From positions 1,116,001 to 1,180,000 of the forward strand of contig VDMD01000004.1 in the NCBI GenBank assembly GCA_007026445.1: a stretch of 64,000 bases of DNA. Reading direction: 5' to 3'. Shown here piece by piece: positions 58,232 through 64,000 of the stretch. The number at the start of each line of letters is the position of its first letter. Position 1 is the stretch's first letter. The translations under genes were made by a program, and so were the position numbers. Under the pieces are notes generated by a model, which saw nothing but the letters and a program-made list of their open reading frames with translations, did no database searches and was not told where the DNA came from. This stretch comes from Schizophyllum amplum (taxonomy: Eukaryota; Basidiomycota; Agaricomycetes; Agaricales; Schizophyllaceae).

Positions 58232-59373
58232 ATGGACATGTCGTTTCCAGCGCCAGCGGTCACCGCGGCGGGTATGCTACTCGCAGGCGCGGGCTTCTTC
58301 CTGGTGAGTGTCGCGTCACCGTCGCGTCCTCGACGACCCACTCACGCGCCGGGCAGAGCGTCGTCTCTGCGCTGCTCAACGCGATCCTCGGCCGCATCTC
58401 GCCAATGCGACTTGACATCCCTCCTCCGGCTTTACCCAAGACACTCAGTCGGCGCAAACGACTTAGCAGGCAGTCACTGACGCCGCGCACACCTTCCTTC
58501 AAGTCCGGCTCCAGTGGATCCTCAACTGCCGTCCCGATCACACCGCCAGACCTACCAGGACACCCTGTGCAGATCGCAAATGCAGATAACGGCAACTTGT
58601 CCCCCGCTTCAGCACTCTCTCCCTCCAAGATCCCGCTCCGCGGTAAGGTCGTGCCACGGCGCCGGCGTAAGGGTCCCGTCTCCCCATCGACCTTGACCCA
58701 CTCTGCCCCTACGACGCCTCTGGAGGAGCTGACCTCGATGTTTGAGCTCACGCCGCCCACGCCGCCGTCGCGCGCCATGACCCTGACTCCCAATGGCCAG
58801 GCGCCATCGTCGCCGTTCTCTTCAGACGAGTGCCTCGTGGTCGAGGTGCAGCAGACGCGCAGCTTCACGATGAGCATTCGAAGAGCGCTTGGTGGTGAGA
58901 AGGGGCAGAAACCGCCGCTCCCACGTACCACTTCGACACCACAAGTTCCGCGGGCGTCGACTGTCCTCGGATCGTCCCCGCAGATTCCCCGCCGCAAATC
59001 ATGCCCGGATAACAAGGACCAGCTGTCGCGCTCACTTACTATGTCGGCCGGTACGTTATCCGCTTTGTTGTTCACAGTCACACCCCTCTCCCTCGCGAGG
59101 TGACCGGCCTCAATGAATATCTTTCCGAAGTCCCGAGCTGATGCGTTTCGTCCAACAGAGGCACCGCCGGAGTCGCCTTCGACAACAGAACGACGCAGCA
59201 AGTCGCCATTTGGGGGTCGCAAACCACAGCCTCAGCGGAAGCGCACGCTGCCATACGAGGCGCCGTATTTCGCCCCGACGCCTGTGCCGCCGCTCCCGCG
59301 AAGCAAAACGGCAGTCTCTCCGAACGGCCCTGTGCGTAGACCGCAGAGCGCTGGCACAGGCGCCTCACCGTAA
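58232..59373 (+). CDS. Hypothetical Pro/Ser-rich protein with N-terminal membrane anchor
   Basis: Exon 1 (58232-58302) encodes MDMSFPAPAVTAAGMLLAGA and a hydrophobic end (GFFL). The splice at 58303-58358 leads to SVVSALLNAILGRISPMRLD. Exon 2 is basic and Pro/Ser-rich with many Ser/Thr-Pro sites (PKTLSRRKRLSRQSLTPRTP, LEELTSMFELTPPTPPSRA). It also has a short basic peptide, RSFTMSIRRALGGEKGQK. The intron at about 59050-59158 leads to the last exon, EAPPESPSTTERRSKSPFGG, which ends TGASP. The N-terminal helix would place a disordered, phospho-rich tail at a membrane. I do not recognise the family. A long antisense frame is regarded as a shadow. Confidence 0.6.
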
Positions 59374-60082
59374 CGGGAGCCTCCCAGCGCGCTTCGCTTG
59401 TGCCTGTTCCGTCGTCATCCTCATCTCTCCCCTTCATCTATGTACTGTGAGCGCGTCTCGACTAATCTCATCTCCGCTATCATCATCGGCATCCATCCAT
59501 CCATCCATCGCAACATTCCCGCATACCATTGAGACGCTCTTTTACATTCAATATTTACGGATGTGGCCTTATAGAGCTGCAAAGCATTCCTACACCAGCA
59601 CCACTATCTATCTATCCCATTCACGGCCCAACACCTGTCGATCCTTACTGTCCTTTCTCGAGCGAGCACACATACCCCCTAGAGTGCTCTGTTCTGCTGC
59701 CTGCTGTGTATAATTACTATCTATCTACTAATATCTGTCTTGTCGATTATATCTGCTGATCTCTTCGTATATATGCCTGCTCGCTTATCCTTACCCTCTA
59801 GCTAGGGCTCCGCCATCCAACTGTACTATAGTCACATCTGGTCGTATGCGTTGTATATCCGGGGAGGAATCGATTCACAAGACATGCCGCATCGCTGCTG
59901 CCTTACCCTTGTCCGAGAGTTTTCTGAATACATGAACGGTTGGAACTTGTAGCTTGGCATTGGGCAAGTTGGCTGCTCGCCAAAAAATCAGAGTCCGCCC
60001 GGCGCTCGGGCCGATCCAGCGATCGCTCCTGCTTTGATCAATCACTTCACGCGCATTGTTCTCCTTGTCCTTGTCTCCCGCC
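59374..60082. other. Long 3' flank and intergenic region
   Basis: Pyrimidine- and AT-rich DNA with TATCTATC-like runs (59600-59770), likely 3' UTR, then the SYO1 promoter. No gene was recognised. Confidence 0.5.
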
Positions 60083-62564
60083 ATGGGTAAATCACAGAAG
60101 AAGAAGTCAATGCGCCGGCACAACCCCGTGCGGGTGCCCGACTCTCACCTCCCGCAGGGCCTGGCGTCTGCCTCGTCCTCGTCCTCGAAGACGCAGGCAA
60201 TTTTACCGATCATACAGAAAGTGTGTGCTGCGTTCCCCTGCGTGTTCCCCCGCTCACAGATCCCCTGCAATGGAAAGATGGAGAGCCTCGAAGCTTCCGA
60301 CCGCAAGTGGGCGTGTGTTGCGGTGTCTAACTTGATTCAAAATGATCCCTCGACACGCCGGCTGTTGCAGGGGAAGAACGTCGTCGGGGCGCTGATCACG
60401 AGATTGACGGACTCGGAGGAAGAGGTTATAGTTGAAGCTATGGGCTCTCTACGGTGCGTCTCATAATTATAACTATTTCGTATGCACGAAGCTCATGGTA
60501 CATGCAGCAATCTATGTATCGACGGCGGATACGACATCTGTGCCGAAATGTACAACAAAAATATCCTCACCCCGCTCAAAACTTTCGTCCCCAAGGTTAG
60601 CATCTAATTCTTCCGTCAAGAGACTCTCTTGCTTATGCGTCACCAGCTCTCTACCACCCTCTCACAATATCTGGCCGGCGACAAGGCCACGCCGGAGAAT
60701 GCACGAAGACTGGTCTACGAGTTCGCTGACAGTGTGATCACGACACTGTGGTGTCTCTCGTGCGTGCTGCCTTCTATGCGCACTGCATACCCACTGACTA
60801 GATCCAGAGAGACCAACAACAAGGCGCTTAACGCCATCAACGAGATCAATCTCGTCCCGTTCCTCATGTCCTTTCTCGCTGCCAGGGATAAGCTCCCCGT
60901 TGGCACCGTGTCTTCAGCAGGTGCGCCATGCGCAATATCGCTTAACACCGGTACTAACGATAATTTAGCGCAATGTCTTTACGTCCTCACGGACGACAAT
61001 TTCCCGGCAATCTTGGAGACACGACGAGACGCAAACTACGTGAGCTGCCTTCTGGATATCGCCAAGCTGGAGCCCTCGCGCAGTGGAAAGGAGAAGGAGT
61101 CCGATGATACCAGGGCGACGATGCTGCGAGTGCTTGCTGCAGGTAGGCCACCACGCCACATACTCGGCGGAACTCCACTTACTAGAAATTAGGTATCCTA
61201 CGAAATCTGGCACCACTACCACCACCGACGTCGGCATCCTTTGTGGATATTGACAAGGAGATTGTACTTCCTCTGTTGCAGCCCGTCATCTCTGCTGTTG
61301 ACCTGCAGGAAGCGGCTTCGGTCGCCCAACGTTGTGTGGCTCAGCTCGTAAGTCACGACGGGACATGGTGTGACTAAGAGGCTAACTTCGGAACTAGGAA
61401 GCCGAACCGCCCAAGGAGTCGATGAAGCACGGTCCCAAATCTGATCATCAGTCAGAACCTGAGGCTGAGCTCATCCGGCTGGAATCCAAGCTTCGCACCC
61501 TGCAACTGTCCCTCGAGATTCTGACGGGAACTTGCGCGACCCTGCCTGACCCTGAACCGGACGCGCACCCAACGGACAACGATGACGATGACGAGGATGT
61601 CGAGGGTGACGCGGGGGACGAGGATATCGTCGATGCACCAGCATTATCGTCCGACGTCGACGCCACCCGCGGTGTCCTTCCTGCGCTCGTCCCTCCACTT
61701 CTCGCTCTCGCACAGCCGACCGCGCTCTCCTTCCCTCCACTTGCTGCACCTGCCGCGCACCCGCCGACGACCTCCGCCCTTGGGGCAATTCATGTTGCTG
61801 CGCTCGAGTGCCTCAACAACATCTTTCTCGGCCTCGCTACCGCGCCCAGCGCGCAAGTGAGCGGCGACGCAGATGCGGGGCGCCGCGTATGGACTGGACT
61901 GTGGTCCGCCCTCGGTGCCGTCGGCGCAGAATTCGGCGGCCTCGGGCAGGAGAGGCGACGCGAGATGTGGGATGTATCTGCAGGAGTGCTGTGGGGCGCG
62001 GGGATTGTATGGAAGGGCGCTTTGGTGAGCACGGTCTCTGGCTTGAGTGGCAGGCCTGACTGATCGGGAATTAGGTCCCGGAAGAAGAGCACGTCAGGGT
62101 GCTTATGCAGTACTGCGACGCGGCGGCGGACGAGCGAACGCGCGTGAAGTGCATTGGAGCGCTAGAATGTCTTGCGCAGTGCCCAGAGGCGATCGACGCG
62201 AACCGCGTAAGCCCAATCTTTTCAGCGTTAGAGCGTCATATTGACTATCCCTCAGGTCATCGCCGACTACCTGCTCGGAGTGCTCCCCTCAGGCAACACG
62301 CCTCCGCGCCTCGGCACCGAACCCGCCCTGCAGGCCGCGTCGGCGCTCGTTGACATCTATTCAGACGAGAACATGCCTTACGACACAAACTTCAGGCGAG
62401 GCGCTTACCTCGCTAAGCTGACGGACTCAGTCGAGGGCATGCGGCGAACGGTGAAGGCGATCGACCGGAAGAAGGAAGGCGGGCGCGACCTACGGCGACG
62501 TGGGGAGGAGGTCCGGGATAACCTGGTCGCATTCATCGAGTATAGGAGGGAGCTCGGTCTATAG
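60083..62564 (+). CDS. SYO1: Symportin 1 (SYO1/HEATR3 family)
   Basis: ATG 60083 starts MGKSQKKKSMRRHNPVRVPD, the conserved basic N-terminus. After an intron (about 60223-60280) the armadillo/HEAT repeats begin: MESLEASDRKWACVAVSNLI, GALITRLTDSEEEVIVEAMG, then NLCIDGGYDICAEMYNKNIL. An acidic insert rich in Asp lies near 61560-61640 (NDDDDEDVEGDAGDEDIVDA). Later repeats include HVAALECLNNIFLGLATAP and VRVLMQYCDAAADERTRVKC. It ends VAFIEYRRELGL at 62562-62564, with several introns. SYO1 carries Rpl5 and Rpl11 with importin to the nucleus for 5S RNP assembly (family knowledge). The acidic loop is where the cargo mimic lies in known members. Confidence 0.85.
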
Positions 62565-62768
62565 TAATACTGGTCAGTGGCAGTGGTTAGGCATGTAGAT
62601 ATCTCATGTATCCATCGACGAGGTACTTGTATAGCAGCACAATAGGCGACGACGTTCTCCTGTTAGTCTCTCTTCTCAAGCTCAAGCACCACATGCAGAT
62701 CCGGACACCATGAAAATAAACAGCAACGTACGACATCAATCCGTGGACATGGCACATGCCCATTTCTA
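62565..62768. other. Short convergent 3' spacer
   Basis: SYO1 and the WD40 gene converge with about 200 bases between stop codons. Nothing else was seen. Confidence 0.6.
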
Positions 62769-64000
62769 CTACTCATATTGTAGTGCCGGGATCTTGGTCA
62801 CATCGATCAAGCCAACCATCTTACACTCGAGAGCCACCGCAATGCGGTTGAAATGGCCCTCCCGCATCTGCCACTCAATCTCGAAAACGCCTGGCTTGAC
62901 GTTGCCGGCATGCCAGGACCATAGCTTTTGCCTCTCCTGTATAACGTAAGTCGCAAGCGGTACACCTGATGTGAATTTTCTCACCTGTACACCGTAGATG
63001 TGCAAATACCCGTCACCGCTTCCCGACGCCAAGAATCTGCCATCGGGGCTGAAGTTGAGCGCATACACCGGGCGCTTGTGATCGCTGAAGGTAGCCAGGC
63101 ATTTGCCTGTGATGGAGTTCCACATGCGCGCTGTTCCGTCGAACGACGATCTTCGAAGTATCAAGTGAGATGGCATGTAGAGGACCGCGAGTTTGATATG
63201 ACACGTACGTTGCCAGGATCTCATCCTCTCCTTCTAGAGATACAGGCTGCCATGCGATGGTGCTGACACTCTTCTCGTGTCCGCCGAGCAGCACAGAGGA
63301 ATAGAACGAACTCAAACCTGGAATGGCGTCCCCACCCAAGGCGAGAGCCCTTTAAGCCTCGAGATATCCCATATGCGAGTCGTCTTGTCATCCGAGCACG
63401 ATGCTAGTTTCGTACCAGACCGGTTCACTTTGATCTGATTGATCTCGGTTTTGTGGCCCCTTGGTTCGATCGTGAGTTTGGTTGGACGACAACGTAGACA
63501 GACGAGAGCTCACGACAAAACCTTCGTGACCGTCCGGCCGTTAACGCTGAGAATGTGAGCAGTCGCATCGGCGCCGCAGCTCGCAAAATACTCGTTCGAG
63601 ATCCATACGACGTCGAGACAGGCATCTTGGCGTCTACATGAGCACGGGACGCAGAGAGGACGGACGAGCAAAATACCTTGGTGGGTATAATATTGGCGGA
63701 CGAGGCACTTGTTTGGGACGTCCCAAAGGCCTATGGACCCGTCCAGGCTCGCCGACAGGACATACCTACCATTTTTCGAAAATCGGACGACGAAAATGGG
63801 CCCCTGAAATGCGTGCTGATCAGACAAATGAAGAGCGGTGCGAACGAACACGGACCTCGTGCTGGGCGTGCGAGAAGTACAATTCGCCTTCGACAGTGAT
63901 GATGCGGAATACTTTATCGTAGGAGCCGACTGCGAGGAGCTTGCCATCCGGGCTCCAGGATAACGAGGTCAAGTCGCCCTGGTCAGCCTTCTTGAACGAT
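62769..64000 (-). CDS. TBL1/SIF2-like WD40 repeat protein, 5' end off the window
   Basis: This is the C-terminal WD40 propeller. It enters from the right with DLTSLSWSPDGKLLAVGSYD, then GPIFVVRFSKNGRYVLSASL, GSIGLWDVPNKCLVRQYYTH, and DVVWISNEYFASCGADATAH. The last repeats are SVSTIAWQPVSLEGEDEILA, SFDGTARMWNSITGKCLATF and NFSPDGRFLASGSGDGYLHI. It ends IGLIDVTKIPALQYE-like residues (MVGLIDVTKIPALQYE) at stop 62769-62771. The repeat series fits TBL1/TBL1XR1/SIF2, the scaffold of Set3C/NCoR-type deacetylase complexes (family knowledge). The N-terminal LisH region would lie beyond the window, so the identification rests on the propeller. Introns lie near 63150-63190, 63330-63360 and 63400-63520. 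Confidence 0.75.

Noticed and set aside
58260..59222. 320-codon minus-strand frame
   Set aside because: It is antisense to the Pro/Ser-rich gene, whose splice sites and ATG are good on the plus strand.
1..64000. CRISPR arrays, bacterial operons, rRNA genes, secondary-metabolite cluster
   Set aside because: No regularly spaced repeats, Shine-Dalgarno-led tandem genes, rRNA sequence or synthase genes were seen; the window is a eukaryotic nuclear region.

Overview
The window is nuclear DNA from a filamentous basidiomycete, most likely an Agaricomycete and possibly a wood-decaying polypore (inference). Genes are GC-rich and dense, with many short GT-AG introns of about 45-65 bases. Several families are typical of these fungi: fungal 7TM receptors of the type found in mushrooms, F-box proteins, and peptidyl-Lys metalloendopeptidases. 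Nothing points to a bacterial, viral or organellar origin. No CRISPR array, rRNA gene or recognisable biosynthetic cluster was seen.
Layout. 1-3.6 kb, minus strand: the 5' end of an unidentified gene, a DDT/WHIM-type chromatin protein and a FAM32A-like protein. 3.8-16.9 kb is a packed block: a TMEM115-like Golgi protein and COG1 head-to-tail, a many-exon 7TM receptor, a five-exon Sec61-gamma divergent from an intronless mitochondrial PPR protein, then glycine dehydrogenase (GcvP) on the minus strand with an apparent frameshift in a G6 tract. 17.4-20.5 kb is decayed: an F-box pseudogene, then a non-autonomous hAT-like element with 8-base target-site duplications. 21-30.4 kb: a secreted M35 protease, SLY1 and an OSCA/CSC1-type channel. 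31-38 kb: a small protein, an FAD monooxygenase, a mitochondrial Bax-inhibitor family protein and a second M35 protease that is an inverted paralogue of the first, promoter included. 38.5-49.8 kb: an F-box protein, a Utp8/NOL11-like protein, the SIN3 corepressor and a single-pass membrane protein with one PPxY and four PSAP motifs. 50.3-52.7 kb: tRNA-Val(AAC) and a PalI/Rim9-like protein. 52.7-58.2 kb is gene-poor and built of inverted and direct repeats. 58.2-64 kb: a hypothetical protein, SYO1 and the C-terminal part of a TBL1-like WD40 protein.
Themes. Secretory-pathway genes are frequent (TMEM115, COG1, SEC61G, SLY1), as are chromatin genes (SIN3, TBL1-like, WHIM protein). No single novel system is obvious. 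The best leads are the PSAP/PPxY membrane protein beside PalI, the TMEM115-COG1 pairing, the GcvP frame break, the duplicated protease pair and the repeat structures. All exon joins were inferred by eye from splice signals and frame, so ends of multi-exon genes are firmer than internal junctions.
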